The notes under the pieces were generated by a model. It saw nothing but the letters and a program-made list of their open reading frames with translations, had not been told where the DNA came from and did not search any database. Positions 1-14,103 of a stretch of 64,000 nucleotides of DNA are shown piece by piece. The position numbers and the translations under genes are program-made. Origin of the DNA: Eulemur rufifrons (Eukaryota > Chordata > Mammalia > Primates > Lemuridae); contig NC_090989.1 of NCBI RefSeq assembly GCF_041146395.1, positions 286,551,343-286,615,342 on the forward strand, read 5' to 3'. Position 1 is the stretch's first letter; every line of letters begins with the position of its first letter.

Positions 1-1564
1 GGATGATCCCTGCTGGTTACAGTGTGTAATTATTCCTATTTATTGCTGAATTGTATTTGCTAATGTTTTGTTAAGGAGTTTTGCCTCTGTATTCGTGGGG
101 GATATTTGTAATTTTCTTTTTTGTGCTGTCTTTGTCTGGTTTGGGTTTCAGAGTACTACTGGATTCATAAAATGTTCTGAATTGAATGGAATTGTTCCTT
201 CTGTCTTTTGGAGGACATGCTGTTGAACTGATATTAATTCTTCTTTAAATGTTTGGTAGAATTTGCCAATGAAACATTTCTTTTTGGAAGTTTTAAATTA
301 TAAATTCAGTTTCCTTAATAGGAATTCCTAAAACTTACAGGGCTGTGTTATCTATTTCACACTGGGTGAGTTGCAATAGTTTGTGCTTTTTGAGAAATTT
401 GATTTGTCTAATTTATGTGTGTGCAGTTGTTTGTAATAGTTCCTCGTTATCCTTTTGCTGTCTGCGTGGTCTGTACTGACAGCCCCTGTCTCATTTCTGA
501 TTCTGGTAACTTGTCCTGTCTCTTTTTTCCTTGTCAGACTTGCCAGAAGTTTGTTAATTTGATTGATCTTTTCAAAGAACCGGATTCTTGTTGCATTGAT
601 TTTTCTCTATTGTTTTTCTGTTTTCTATTTCTTTTGATTTCTGCTGTTGATTATTTTCTTCTTTCTGTTTGCTTTGGGCTTATTTGGTCTTTTTTAGTTT
701 CTTCGGTGGGAGCTTAGGTCACTGATTTGAGCCTTTTTTTCTTTCCTGCTGTAAACATTTAGTTCTGCAAATCTCCCTCTTGGCGTCACTTCAGCTGCGT
801 CCCACAGGTTTCCGTGTCATATATTTTCACTTTTGTTCAGTTCCATTCAAAAAATTTCCCTTGAGACTTCCTTTTTGAGTCATGGATTATTTAGAAGTAT
901 GCTGTTTAGTTTCTAAGCACTTGGAGATTTTCCTGTTATCTTTCTGTTACTGACGTCTAGTCTGATTATTACTTTGTGGTCAGTGAACACATTCTGTATT
1001 ATTTTATTTCTTTTAAGTGTGTTAAGGTTTGTTGCTTGGCCCTGGCTGTGGCGTTTCTTGATACACCCTCTGTGGGCCTTGCAGAGAGTGTGTGTCTGCT
1101 CTTGGGTGTGGTGTCCTGTGTCAGTTCCGTCCTGTTGGTTGATCGCGTCAGCGAGCGTCTCCGTGTGCTCGTTTCTGTCTAGGTCTATTCATTGTTGAGA
1201 AAGGGGGGCTCAGGTTTCCAGCTATAAATGTAGATTTATCTCTTTCTCTTTTCAAAACTATAAGTTTTTGTTTCATGTATTGCTAGTTCTGTTGTTGGGT
1301 GCGTATGTCTTCTTGGTGGATTGGCTCTTGTGTGGTTGTGTAATGTCCTTCTCTGTACCTGGTAATTTTCTTTGATCTGAAGTCTACTTTATCTCATATA
1401 AATATTCCTTCAATTAATATTTGCATGGTATATCTCTTTTTACCCTTTTACTTTCCACCTAGCTACATAGTTATATTTGAAGTGAGTTTCTTATAGATAG
1501 CATATAGTTGGGCCGTGCTTTTAATCCACTTTGTCAATTCTGTCTTTTATTTCATATATTTTGA

Positions 1565-1868
<304 letters not shown>

Positions 1869-2492
1869 TCGTTTACATTTAATGTAATTATTGATATATT
1901 AGAGCTTAAGTCTGTTATTTTATTTTTTGTTTTCTATGTTTTTCATTTCTCTGGTTTCTTTTACCTCTCTTCCTGTGGATTATTCCAACATATCTTAGAA
2001 TTCCATTTTGATTTATCTGTAGTATGATTCAGTATATCTCTCTTACAGGTTTTTAGTCATTGCCCTAGGTATTACATCATATTAATGTATACGTAACTTA
2101 CCCCTGTGTGTTGGTGTTGTCATTTAGCCAGTGCACGTGAAGTATAGAAACTTCACCTGTCTCTACACCTCTTCTCCCCCCCGCCCCGTGTGTAATATAA
2201 TTGTCTTAAGTTTTTCCTCTACATACTTTGAGAACCTCTTCCAGAGTGTGTTATAATTTGTGCTTCAACTGTCAAACGTAATTTAGAAAACTCAGGAGGA
2301 GAAGAAAAGTATGTAGTATATACTCGTATTTTTACTCCTGTTATTCTTTCTTCCTTTCTGATATTCTAATATTTCTTCTTTCATAATTCACTTTCTGTTT
2401 GGAAGACTTTCTTTAGACATTCTTTTAGGGTAGGTCTGCAGGTGACAGATTTTCTTAGTTTTCCTTCATCTGAGAACATCTTGATTTTCCCG

Positions 2493-2762
2493 TCATTCCT
2501 GAAGGATATTTTCTCTGGGTATAGAATTTTGGGTTGACAGTTCTTTTTTTTTCAGCACTTGAAAAAACGTGTGCCTCTCCCTTCTGACCTCCATGGTTTC
2601 TGATGAGAAATCTACTGTCATTCGAATTGTTTTCTTCCTATAGGTAAGATGTTGTTTCTCTCTTGCTGCTTTCAAGATTTTTTTTGTCTTTATATTTTGG
2701 AATTTTTGATTATGATGTGTTTTGGCGTGAGTTTCTTCAAGTTTATCCTGTTTGGGGCTCAC
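2493..2762 (-). pseudogene. L1 ORF1 protein remnant
   Basis: An 89-codon open stretch on the minus strand resembles the C-terminal half of the L1 ORF1 RNA-binding protein. Readable motifs are KILKAAREKQ, IRMTVDFSSET and VLKKKELSTQN, which correspond to the well-known ILKAAREKQ and ADFSAET stretches of primate ORF1p. It has no coiled coil or intact N-terminus, and the surrounding element is degenerate, so it is a fossil and not a functional gene. Confidence 0.85.
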
Positions 2763-4469
2763 TCAGCTTCTTGAATCTGTAGGTTTATGTCTTTTGCCAA
2801 ATTTGGAAAGTGTTCATCCTTTATTTCTTTGAATACTTCTTTGGCTTTTTCCCTCTTTTTTTTTCCAGGACTCTGATGACGTGAATGTTAGATCTTTTGT
2901 TACAGAAAAGATGAACATAGGCCTCTGAGCGCTATTCACTTTTTGCAGTCTGTTTCTCCCTGTTGTTCATACTGGATATTTTCTATTGTTCTATCTTCCA
3001 GTTCACTGTTCTTTCCTCTGTGCCCTCCATTCTGCTGTTGAGCCCATCTATTAAGTTTTTAATTTCAGTCATTTTTCATTTCTAAAGGTTCCATTTGGTT
3101 CTTTATGTATTTCTTTGCTGAGATTTTCCATTTTTCATTTGTTTCAAGTGTGTTTTTAATTATCTGTATGATGGGAGCTTTAAAAATCTTTTTCAGATCA
3201 TTCTAACATTTGTATCATCTTGGTGTCTATCGATTGTCTTTCCTCATTTAAGTTGAGATTTCCCTGGTTCATGGTGTGACGAGTGACTTTCGATTGAAAC
3301 CTGGGCGCTTTGGGATTATGTTACAAGCCTGTGAGTCTTATCTAAGTCCCCTGTTTTAGGGGGTCTGCTGTGCTGCCCCTGCGGCAGGGAGGGGTGGGAG
3401 TTGCCCCATTACTGACAGTTGGGGGTGGACATCCAGGTTCTTCACTTGACCCCCACTGACACCCCGTGGGAGGGGCCTCCTCATCGCTGCTGGGGTGGGG
3501 TGGGAGCTCTGACCCCCACTAGGACGCCACTCACGCCAGCCTGCCTGGGAGAGGAGGGAGTGCCCTGTTACTGTCCCCGTGTGGCTGCCGCTGACACCGT
3601 GGGGTTGACCTCGCTACCTCCAGGTAGTAGGAAGAGTCCTGGCTTTCCCCTCGGCTCGCTCTCTTGGGTAGGGGAAGAGGATGCTTCATTCCTGCTGAGT
3701 GACACTGCAGTCTAAGCTCCCCATGTGATCTTTACTGGCGCTGTGTGGGTTGGGGGTCTTGTTAGCACAGTGCAGGATTGAAAGTGCCTGCTCCCTGCTT
3801 GGCTTTCTCTGAGCCCACCCAGCAGGGGCCTTGGGGCGCCCCCTTACCCGTGGTGAGGGTGGAGGCCGGGTTCCCCACTTGGTCTCTGCTGGTGGAAGTG
3901 GAGCCGGGGCTGCAGTGTTTTCTGTGGAGCTTGGCTGTAGGGCAGCGGCTGTCGTCTGGCGGTTTGCTGGCCTGCCAGGCTTCCCCTGTCCGAGTCCTTC
4001 CCCTAGGGAGAGCCGAGTTTGTTACGGCTTTCACAGATGTGTGCCTGTTGGCATTTCTGGGTTGCTGGCTTCTCCAGCGCCGAGTCTGGGATATACGGGA
4101 CGTAAAGACAAAGAAGAGAAAAACTCACTGTTGTGTCATTCTCGGGTCCAGGGTCGCTCGCCAGTCAGCTGCCTTCTTTCCACCTTTCAGAATCCCTCCA
4201 TTCTGCCCTATACGTGATGTCCGCGGGTCCGCCCTACCCAGCGCTTCCCCTTCCCAGGTTTCAGCTACCCAAGGCCTGCTGGGGCCTGAAAATACTTGCT
4301 CACGCTCCGTGTTCCGGGCCATCATTCAGTGAAATACGGGTCAGTGAGCACAAGCACCGCGATGCCAGCGCGGCCCATCTGACAGCCGAGACGGCCGAGT
4401 GACCCGTGGCCTTCCGGGCAGCGTGAGCTTCCCTCACACTACTTAGAGCAGCCAGCGGCTAAAACTTGC

Positions 4470-4805
4470 CAGCTCTTTATTTCTGGAATTTTCCATTTAT
4501 GTCATTCACCTCACTCTGTCCCATCCTGTGGGCATTTTATCATCTCACATCATCACAAGGAGGAGGATGAATACGGTACAATAAGATATTTTGACAAAGA
4601 GACCACATCCACATAATTTTTATTACAGGATGTTGTTATAATTGTTCTAATTTATTATTAATTCTTGTTGTTAATCTTATTGTGCCTGATTTATAAGTTA
4701 AAGCTTATCATAAGTATGTATGTGTAAGAAGGCATAATATCTTTAGGGTTCAGTACTATCCAAGGTTTCAGTCGTCCCCTGGGGGTGCTGGAATGTGCTC
4801 CCCAA
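4470..4805 (-). mobile_element. TcMar-Tigger DNA transposon remnant (MER2-like)
   Basis: The segment from 'gtcattcacctcactctgt' to 'ggtttcagtcgtcccctggg' matches, from memory, the reverse complement of the MER2 element. Characteristic parts are the 'attattaattcttgttgttaa' region and the terminal 'gttcagtactatccaaggtttcag' region. No transposase is present. The family name is from recollection, not a search. Confidence 0.55.
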
Positions 4806-4869
4806 GGCGGGGGTGGGGGCCTGTGTTCGTTGTGCTCAGTGTCCTTCCGGAAGCTGCAGTCCTGAGTCA

Positions 4870-5560
4870 GTTTTCTACGTTGTGTGGGATCAGGGAGTCT
4901 TTCCCCCGTTGTTGAGGACTATCCTTTCCCCATTGAATTGCTTTGGCACTTTTGTAAAGTATCAATTGATAGGTGTTATTTCAGGAAAAATTTCTGGGAT
5001 AATTGTTTTAATTGTGAGTTCTGTTACGTTGTCTTATTTCTGTATTTTAGACAGACATTCCCGTTACACAGATGGTGGATCTGTGTTGCCTGTCTTCCGT
5101 GTGACTTTCTTTCTGACCCTTTTAAAAACTCATTGCACATTTTTCCCTTGGCTCATTTCATGCCTGTCTTGTTTTCCCGTCGACGCACCGTCAGTTGCGT
5201 GTGTTCTCCCTGGGACTCCTGCTCATTTCTGAGATGACCTTGTCTTTCTCTGTAATTTCATTTCTGAGGTGACTTTGTCTTTTCTTGATTTCTCTCCCAC
5301 GCTCATCTCACATCCCCTAGTTGTCTATCCATTTTATTTTGAGCTTTTGACTCTGGTTTGCAGTGGTCTTTCCTATTAGCAGCTGCTTGTTTAATTATGT
5401 TTAATTCATGTTGAAAAGTTGTGTTAGTTTTGCTCTGCTTTGCAGGTTTTATTTCGTGGAATATTTGTATCAGCTGAAACGTTTTCATGCTTACTTTCCA
5501 TTTTCTTCTTACAGAAGCTTTTTCAGGTAATTATAAAGTGTGTTAAATTTTCCTGGACCA
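4870..5560 (-). mobile_element. Possible L1-derived fragment
   Basis: The text around 4920-4975 ('cccattgaattgctttggc' and following) resembles the antisense 3' part of L1 ORF2. The remainder to 5560 is AT-rich and not clearly assignable. Confidence 0.4.
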
Positions 5561-5623
5561 GCAATTACATGTGGTTTTGGAGGGGAGGGTAACTTACTTG
5601 CTTTCTAGTTCAAGAGTATCCTT

Positions 5624-5926
5624 TGTTTTTTTTTTTGTTTTTTTTTTTGAGACAGGGTCTTACTCTGTTGCCCAGACAGTGCCGTGGCATCATCACAGCT
5701 CACTGCAGCCTCCAACTCCTGGCTCAAGCGATCCTCCTGCCTCAGCCTCCCGAGTGGCTGGGACTATAGATGCGTGCCACAATGCTTGGCTACTTTTTTT
5801 TTTTTTTTGTATACACGGGGTCTTTCTATGTAGCTCAGGCTGGTCTTGAACTCTTAGCCTCGAGCGATCCTCCCGCCTCAGCCTCCCAAAGTGCTGGGAT
5901 TACAGGTGTGAGCCACTGTGCCCTGC
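5624..5926 (-). mobile_element. Alu, antisense
   Basis: Antisense dimeric Alu with T-rich head and middle. It contains 'gagacagggtcttactctg' and ends in 'gtgagccactgtgccctgc'. Short imperfect flanking repeats ('caagagtatcc' before, 'caagagtgccc' after) look like a target-site duplication. Confidence 0.9.
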
Positions 5927-7302
5927 CAAGAGTGCCCTCTTCTTTTAGTGCAGTGAAGTCTGGTTTCTCTGTCTGGACGGTGGGGGAGAGGTTTGCCTGG
6001 TTCCGATGGTTGGACGGTATCGTGCATCCGCAGGGCCCTTGACCTCAGCCGTCTGCGTCTTTTCACCTCAGCACCCAATGCCCCTCTCTTTTCCTCCAGA
6101 CGCATGTCAAGGCTGCCACCGTGGCCCCAGGTACTGCCCAGCCCCCTTCCTCTCCAGTCCCTGGTCCAGTGCTGCGCTCCACCAGCTCTCAGAGCAGCTC
6201 TCAGCCTTTCTCGCCTTAGGGTGGGGCCCTCTCTTCCGGGGGCCACCCCCAGCCACTGTCCGTGCTCTGCCGTCACCAGGACCCTGCTGCGCTTGGCTCT
6301 GCCCCACACAGTCCCTGCCTGACTCTGAGGCCTCAGGTGTTCATTTGCACTCTTACCTGCAAACTCAAGTCTGTAGTTCTCTTATCTCCCACACGCTGCG
6401 GGGTGGACTGTGGGTGACCGTGTTATCTGACCCCACAGTTCATGGGGGACTTGTGTGTAGGTGACTCGCGACACCTGACTTCTTGTGTATCATTTTAGGT
6501 GTAAATATGCCAGTAAGCATCTCTAGTAATTAAGAATTTAACATAGTCACAGTAGCATTGTGACACTTAGCAGTGTTGGTGATGGCTCCTCAGTGTTACC
6601 CAATACCTATTCCAAGTTCAGATTTTACCAGTTGCCTCAGAAGTAATGTTTTACGAATAGTTTGTTTGAATCCCGATCCAGACAAGGTTTACGCATTTGA
6701 CTTTACTTAATCTGAATGAATCTCTTTTATGCTATGGTGCTTTCTCCTTTCTTCATGCCATTTATTTGTTGAAGAAAACATATCATTTGTCCTGTAGAAG
6801 TTCCCACATACTTGATCTGGTTGACTGCATCATGGCGTCATTTAGTAAATTCCTGTCTCCTCACCGTGTCCTGTTGCAGGTAACTAGATCTAGAACGGGG
6901 CTGCCGAGCCTCGGCCCTGCTGACGTGCTGTTGCTGGCAGCGTCCCTGGCTGCACCCACTAGATGCCAGCAGCCCCCTCCAGGTGTGACAGCCAAAAGGA
7001 TGTCCCTAGATGTTGCCCAGATCAGCCCTGTTTGGGAGCCGCAGATCTAGGGCCGTGGTGAGGAGGAGTCGGGTTCGTTTCTGTCGGAGCCTCACGGGTG
7101 GTGCTGTGCACTTCTGCGTTTGCGCCAGGACCTACCTGGGCCTCGCTCAGGTGGGTCGGGGGGCTCAGCCCGGCCTGCCCGCGGGGCCGTCCAGCCCTGC
7201 CTAGTGCCGGTGACGGTGGCTGCCACACAGATCTGCGATTTTGACAAGGGTCACAAAATGGAGAATTTATGACTCCATCATTCTTTCCGTGTTTATTCTT
7301 TT

Positions 7303-7642
<340 letters not shown>

Positions 7643-8545
7643 CGTGTTTATTCTTTTGACTTTTCAGTAAGGAAAGTCTCACCTCATCGTCTGCTTGGTT
7701 GCCCTGAAATGCAGTTTGTATTTGTATTAAGCAGGATGTTTGCTTAATTATGTCCCTTTATTTATGAGTTTTCAAAATAATGAACCAGTGCCCTGGCAAC
7801 TCCAAATATGACTAGTGAGGGATTTAAGAAAATTATTATTATGAAATTAAGGATTTTGATGTGTTTGATGTGTTTCAGTCCTTTGAGGTCACTATCACTT
7901 TTGATGCCTAAATTGTCGCATCTTGGCCAGTGGGAGCCCCTTAAAGTTGGCTTTTTGTCCTTCTCACGTGCCCATGGCTGTGTCTGGCAGCTTCCTGGTT
8001 TCCGTCTACGACAGCACGTTGCAGGATCGCTCGTACGTCTCCTGCCCCAGACCTGGCATTGGCCGCTTCTCCAAGAAGCCCCGTGTGCTGGACACGGCCC
8101 TGGGTCCCCCAGGTCCCCTGTCCTTGCTTCAGTGTCCCCTTGCTCCGGAGGCTGCACCTTCAGCTTGTCCTTGGAGGGCTGCTCACGTCCCCAGCGTGGC
8201 CTTAGCCAGTGAGCGGGAGGCGAGGGCACCCGAGAGCCCGGCTGTGTGGCTGCAGGTCAGGCCGACTTTGCGGTTTGGCTGAGCGCCCAGAGTGTCCCTG
8301 CGGGAGCTAACACGGCCTTTGTAGGACTTGCTCTGAGCTTGTGCCCCGCCGGGCTTCTGCACGTCCCCGTCCCGTTCTTCCCATTCCCTGGCGGGTTCTG
8401 GAGCACGTCCTTCCTCAGCCCCGTCTCCAGGCCTGCTTCTGCGGGACCTGACCCAAGATACTGTGGTTTCTTTGACGACAAATAGTGTTTAGAGACTAGA
8501 TCTGTGATCATTGCTACTGGGTTTTTTTTATTGCTCTCAGACTTT

Positions 8546-8854
8546 GTGGTGGAATTTTTTTTTCTGCTTTGAAATAGGGTCTCACTCTGTTGCGCAGGCT
8601 GGAATGCAATGGTGTCATTGTCACCAGCCGTAGCTGGTGTCTACAGCTCAGCGTAGCCCCAACCTCCTGGGCTCAAGTGATCCTCCTGCCTCAGTCTCGA
8701 GAGTAGCTGGGACTTGGCGAGCACCACCATGCCTAATTGTTTAATATTTTGCTATGTTGCCCAGACAGATCTCAAACTCCTGGCCTCATGTGATCCTCCC
8801 ATTTCAGCCTCCTAAAGTGCTGGGGTTATAGGCAGTAGCCACTGTGCCCGGCTG
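8546..8854 (-). mobile_element. Old Alu, antisense
   Basis: Divergent antisense Alu. 'agggtctcactctgttgcg' opens the first arm and 'gtagccactgtgcccggct' ends it. An internal insertion and many substitutions suggest an old AluJ-type copy. Confidence 0.85.
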
Positions 8855-8869
8855 ACCTTTTTTTTTTTT

Positions 8870-10520
8870 AAGACAAAAGTGTGTCATGAATTTGATGGCA
8901 TTTGTAATTCAAATTAAAAATTATAGGATTTTTACTTCATTTCTTTTATGTCTTTTTTCTTCTATCCTGAAAATTTTGACTTTTTGTCTTTTTACTTCAC
9001 TTACTCTTTTTTCTAAATAGTGCTATTTTTAAAAATTCTATTTTTTAATTATTGCTCCTGTATATAAATATTGCTTGTATATAAATACAAGCAATTTTCA
9101 TCTGATGATGTTGAGAGTTCCCAGACAAACCTTTTGTTATTCTAAATAATTCTTCTATAGATTATTTAGTTTTTTAGGTGGACTCAGTTGCACCATCTGT
9201 AGCTATATCATTTTTGACCCATGAATTCTTTAAAGTCTTTTTCAATTTCAAAATGTAAAATTTTAATTTTAATTAATCTTTTTCTCTCAGACTACTGCCT
9301 TAATTTCTAACTTGATCGAACGGAGGTTAGAGAGCATGCTCAGCATGGCAGTTTCCTTGGGGGTTTATTTGCAGTTGCTTTGCGGCTTAGCTTATGGTCA
9401 GCTTTGCTCATGGTCAGCCTTTGTAAATGTTCTGTCTTTGCTCAAGGGGAATATCTTTTCTCTAAATGTAAGAAGCACTGAGCTTTTTATATTTGCATGC
9501 TAAATCAAGTTTTCTACTTGTATTACTCAAATATTCTATATATTTACTAAAATTTTGCCTGATTGACCTATCAGTAATTAAGAGAGATTTGTTGAAATCT
9601 TTTTCTCTGTAGATCTGTGAGCTCTCTTGCTTTATATATTTATTTGTGTGTTTAACGCAATTATTTCGAATAGTTTGAAATGTGCAGCCCAGTATAAAAA
9701 TGATCTAATAGATTACTAAGCAACTATTATGTACGTTTCTAAAATAGTAACTATGCGCTTCTGAATTTCCTTTGTAGAGGCTCGTTTCTTCCTTTTAAAA
9801 AAAAACTTTCTATTAAGGTCTCTGAGTAGTCATCCTCTCTAACTCCAATAATGGTTTTTGTCCCAGTGTGAATACGGATCCCTGAGCCTTTTTGTCTTTA
9901 AATGAGCGTTTGCCAGACGCATCCTTTTTCATCTTTTGACTTCCGGCCTTTCCGTGGCTTCATAGTTTAGGCTTGTCTCTTGGAAACTACATATTTTGTA
10001 ACCGTATTTTATAAAATCTGGCTGAATCTCTATCACTGAATTGCGAAGTTTATTGTGACTGTTAATTTACTTGGACTTGCTTCATCCATCTTAGATTATG
10101 ACAGTTTGTCCCATTTTTCTTATGTTTTTTTGCCTTTTTAATATTACTTGAGTTTGATTGTTTATTTGCCTGCATATCACATTTTTCCTTCTCCTGGTTT
10201 GAAAACTATAGATTCTATTTCTGTTCATTTAGTGGTTACCCTTGTAATGCACAACAAAAATCTATAGTTGTATTTTTTAACTTCCCTCTTGACAGCACTA
10301 AGACCTTGGAACAGTAGCTTCAATAACATTTCTCCCAACTTCTTTGTTACTGTTTTCTACCATGTTAGCCCTTTTTAGGAAATCCCTCAGAATAGATATT
10401 ATTATTGTTTTGACTATATGGAGTCTGCGTTTATTTAGATTTACCAGTGTATTGGCTTAGTGTTCAGCCTTGCATCTCGGACCTTCCTTTAGAGATTTTC
10501 TTTCTTCCTGAGCTGCAGAC
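8870..10520 (-). mobile_element. Old L1 fragment(s), antisense
   Basis: AT-rich text whose reverse complement resembles L1 ORF2 and adjoining regions, for example the stretch from 9310 to 9450 ('agagcatgctcagcatggc', 'ctttgtaaatgttctgtct') and the region near 9585. Very degenerate; possibly several fragments or a HAL1-type relative. Confidence 0.6.
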
Positions 10521-11199
10521 ATTCATGTGTAACGTGACGCATGTGTTCCTGAAATTGCCCTGCGCTGAAAACAGCGGAGCTGTAGGGGAAATGGAGGGGG
10601 CCCAGTGACTCGAGACCTGTTTAACTCTGTGACCAGAGCACTAAAAATCAAGAATGGTCCCAATAAAAAACAACAGCAAAGTTACCTGTGTTGGCATTTG
10701 TGCCAGCGTCAAAATCCCTGCTCCCCGGCAGCCTGCAGCCCCGAGGCTCAGCCCGTGTTGTCCCCGGAGACGAGGGTCCCGGGAAGACCAGCCTCAGCCT
10801 GTGCTTGTGCAGCTGGGACGTGAGGGGATTCTTGAGTCCAAACTAGTTCTTCTTTCCCCGTTTGCTCTATTGTTTTTGTGGAAGAAGTATGGCTTTAAAT
10901 AATGAATGTTTCTTACTTTAAAAGTGACCTAGGGAAATCCAAAACCTTTGAGCCGCTAGTGTCCTCCTTCCCGCCGCCACACGTGTGAGACCCGGTGCCC
11001 GTGGGCAGCCCTCTCCGCCTCTGAGACCACCATGCCCCCCACACAACCACTGCTTCTCCTCTCATCTGCCCGCCCCGCGCAGGCCTAGATAACTCCCGCT
11101 GGTGCAGGAGCCTAAACTGAATCCCTGAAGTGATAAATCCTTCATCCTGTCTGCCTGCTAGAGGAAAGGGGAACCCTCATTGGTGGAAGACATTATCTG

Positions 11200-11310
11200 G
11201 AGTATTTCTGTTTCGTTTATGTATAATGTCCGGCATGCAATAAAAATTATTAGACATGCAAAGAGGCAGGACAAAAAAAGTATAGTAAAACAAAAAACAA
11301 ACTAACTTAC
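11200..11310 (+). mobile_element. Possible L1 fragment
   Basis: 'ccggcatgcaataaaaatta' followed by 'agacatgcaaagaggcagga' resembles a conserved L1 stretch in sense orientation. Short and degenerate. Confidence 0.4.
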
Positions 11311-11520
11311 CATCTGAAAGCCATTCTGAGACTCCACAGCTGACATTTTCGTGTTATTTCTCTCTCTGTATGGTTATTGTTTCCATAGTTGAGCTCATCT
11401 GGGGTATATGAGTGTGTAGCCTACCTTTTTTTTTTTTTTTTTAACTTACCATGTCATAAGCCTCTTCTTACATCTCTGAAGTCATTTAAAATTTATTTAA
11501 TTTAATTTATCAATTTATTT

Positions 11521-11626
11521 ATAGAAATGGGGTCTCACTATGTTGCCCAGGCTGGACTCGAGCTCCTGGGCTCAAGCGATCCTCCCACCTCAGCTTCCTG
11601 AGTAGCTGGGACCACAGGCGTGAGCA
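11521..11626 (-). mobile_element. Alu monomer (FLAM-like), antisense
   Basis: A single-arm Alu: 'ggggtctcactatgttgccc' through 'gagtagctgggaccacaggc', with no second arm. Either a free left Alu monomer or a truncated Alu. Confidence 0.8.
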
Positions 11627-13000
11627 TTTTTAATATGCATTATATGGTGCTTCATGTAAATATTGCATATTTCACTTAATCTATGGTTGTATGTTTTATA
11701 ATTTTTGTTACTGTTAAAGAACTTATAACAAAGCCTTTTGTGAATACAGATTGTTGTGGGTATGCTTGATTTCTTTAGCAGGTAATATCTTATAAATTAG
11801 TGGAATTTTTTAGGGCTTTAAGTAAGTATTTGCAAAGTGATTTCTCAGAAGATTATATAATTTACATAAATTTGATGGTGACCATCTCAAAAGCGGCTGC
11901 TGCACAACGGCTTGCGCTCAGGGGCCGGCGGGAGCCCACAGCCTCGTGGCGCGGACGGCTGCTGTGGCTCCAGCTGTCCTCACGCTCCCCTCAGGCTCCT
12001 TCCTCTGGCCCGGCCACTGTCTGCAGGACGTCAGGGTGGCCGGTGGCCAAACGGGCTTGCAGCCTTGGTCTCCACAGCGGGCCGTGCAGATGGGCACATT
12101 TCTGTTGCTCTTTCACATCCTCTTTGCTTTGATGTTTCTTCAAAGTAAAAGTGAGATACAGCAGGGGGAGGGGTTCAGGGCCCCTCACTGTCTTCCCGGC
12201 GTCCCTGAGGTTTCGGGAACTCCGTCACCCATAAGAGTTGAAATATACGTTAGCATAGTTTGAGATGAAGAATTATTGCAATGAAACACTGTGCATGGCC
12301 GGCAGCATTTACCTAAAACCCATCAGGCTGTGGCCGTCTCAGGCCTGGGGGTCTGATCTGTGGGGGCAGAGCTGGGGTGGGCTGCTCAGCAGGCAGAGGG
12401 TGGGGCAGGTGGTGAGCGGGGGGCCAAGCAGGACCCACAGGGACCCAGCGAGACTGGTCTGTGAGCAGAGACTGGCCGGCAAGTCCTTCCTGGGTCCAAG
12501 GGACCTTCTGAGCTCCTGGGTTCGGTGGGGGTGGGCCCTTATCTAGGGTTCCGGGGAGAAAACCCCAGGGAGCCAGCCCTGCCCGCCCTGCCCCCGCCCC
12601 TGTCCCGCTGCTCCGAGTTCCTCACAGGCCCGGGAGGCCCTCACCAGGTGTGGGGCTCTAGGAGCGTCCAGACTGTAGGCTCCTCTGGTCCACGGCCGGC
12701 CGGGGGCAGTGCCAGGCTTGGCGGTTCCCCCCCAGTGAAGCCAGAGGCGAGGAGGGCCTGTCGGGGACTCTGCAGGGGACGCTGTGGGTCTGGGGTTGTG
12801 GCTGTGGCCCTGCCCGCGGTGCTGCAGCTGCTGAGCTGGGTGGGCAGCTAAGCTGGGTGGGCAGCTGAGCTGGGTGGGCACCCTTCCTGGGTGGGCCCTG
12901 GAGGACCTGCCTGTGGCCTCGGAGCGGGGGGAGACCCACGTGCTGTGGGCCTTACGCAGTGCACACACCACGCCCTCACCTGGTGCCCGTGTCCCTGCAG

Positions 13001-13124
13001 GTGCCGTGGACCTGGAGGGCCAAGCAGAGGGGAAGAAGGAGGTGGAAGCTGACGCCGTCATGAGGAACGGCCCCCGGCCCATCGTGCCGTACAGCTCCAT
13101 GTTCTGTCTGAGCCCCACCAACCT
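13001..13124 (+). CDS. CACNA1B: CACNA1B exon 21: end of II-III linker
   Basis: A 124-nt exon with acceptor 'gtccctgcag' and donor 'gtgagt'. It enters with the last two bases of a codon and leaves with two bases of the next. It reads GAVDLEGQAEGKKEVEAD..., then GPRPIVPYSSMF and CLSPTNL. The cytoplasmic II-III linker binds SNARE proteins further upstream; this exon is its acidic/lysine-rich end leading into IIIS1. The PYSSMFCLSPTN motif just before the first membrane segment is a Cav2 hallmark (Cav2.1 has PYSSMFILSTTN as I recall). Exon numbering is by comparison with the human/rat gene. Confidence 0.95.
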
Positions 13125-13682
13125 GTGAGTCCCTTCCCCTGCCCCTGCCCTGCCCATGGCCGTCCCGTCCATGGCCGTCCCGTCCGTACTCGCCACGGCC
13201 CCCAGGGACACAGGAGCCAGCAAGTCCTGGGCACACACCTGGCAGGGACCCAGGCTGCTCACGTCTTTGCTGACCACTGCAGTCCCTTGAGACACGTGCC
13301 CTGTCACCCCGTCACAGAAGAGCACACAGACGGGAGGTTCTGTGCCGTGTTCGGACGCACAGCCGGTCGGTCTCGGTGGAGCCGGGTCTGAATCCAGGCG
13401 GCAGCTCCAGAGCCCGCTGTTCACCCCCTGCAGTGTTTCCTCCTCGCTGCTCACGGGGCCCGTCGCCCCGCCTTGCACAGAGGCGCCATTGTACCCGTCA
13501 CCCACACGTGCACGCGTGTACAGGGTTTCTGTTCACGTGTCCATTGCGTGTCCTCTCCTGTGCCTGTCCGTCACGCATTGCCGTCCACTCTCCAGTCCAG
13601 GGGCTTTCATCAGTCCTGCCGTGTTTACATGACAGACGGCGTTCTTGACACCGGGGTTGGCCCGGAATGAAGGAGACAGGCT

Positions 13683-13790
13683 GGGACCCCCGTCCTTGCC
13701 GGGCTTACGTGCCGGTGGGGACCCCCGTCCTAGCCGGGCTTACGTGCCGGTGGGGACCCCCGTCCTTGCCGGGCTTATGTGCCAGTGGCA
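13683..13790. repeat. 35-bp tandem repeat, 3 copies
   Basis: The unit beginning 'gggacccccgtcc' and continuing with 'gccgggcttacgtgcc' repeats at 35-bp spacing ('acccccgtcc' starts at 13686, 13721 and 13756). Copies differ by one or two bases. Confidence 0.95.
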
Positions 13791-14103
13791 GAGACAGACA
13801 GCAGGCGATACGCCCGAGTCCGAGACAGGAGGTCAGACAGGGCTCAGTGCAGAGAGAGACTGTCAAGGTGCCGAGTTAGGTGGCAGGTCGGGGTGGGGGC
13901 CCAGAGTGAGACTAGAGCAAAGACTTGAGGGAGGGGCTGCTCTCCAGCCCAGCCGGAGCAGCGTGGGGCAGACGGGGGGTCAGAGCACGGCGGGGGAGGC
14001 CGACCAAGCGCTGCCCACTGCGGGTCCGCCCGGCCCTTGTCCTGCGGCATCAGCCAGTGGTGTCCCCCGTCCCCCCGGCCTCCCCTGATCTCCGTGCCCT
14101 CAC

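Noticed and set aside
12543..13505. 320-codon open frame on the minus strand covering exon 21
   Set aside because: It overlaps a real exon antisense, has no recognisable domain, and lies in GC-rich DNA where stops are rare. Not a gene.
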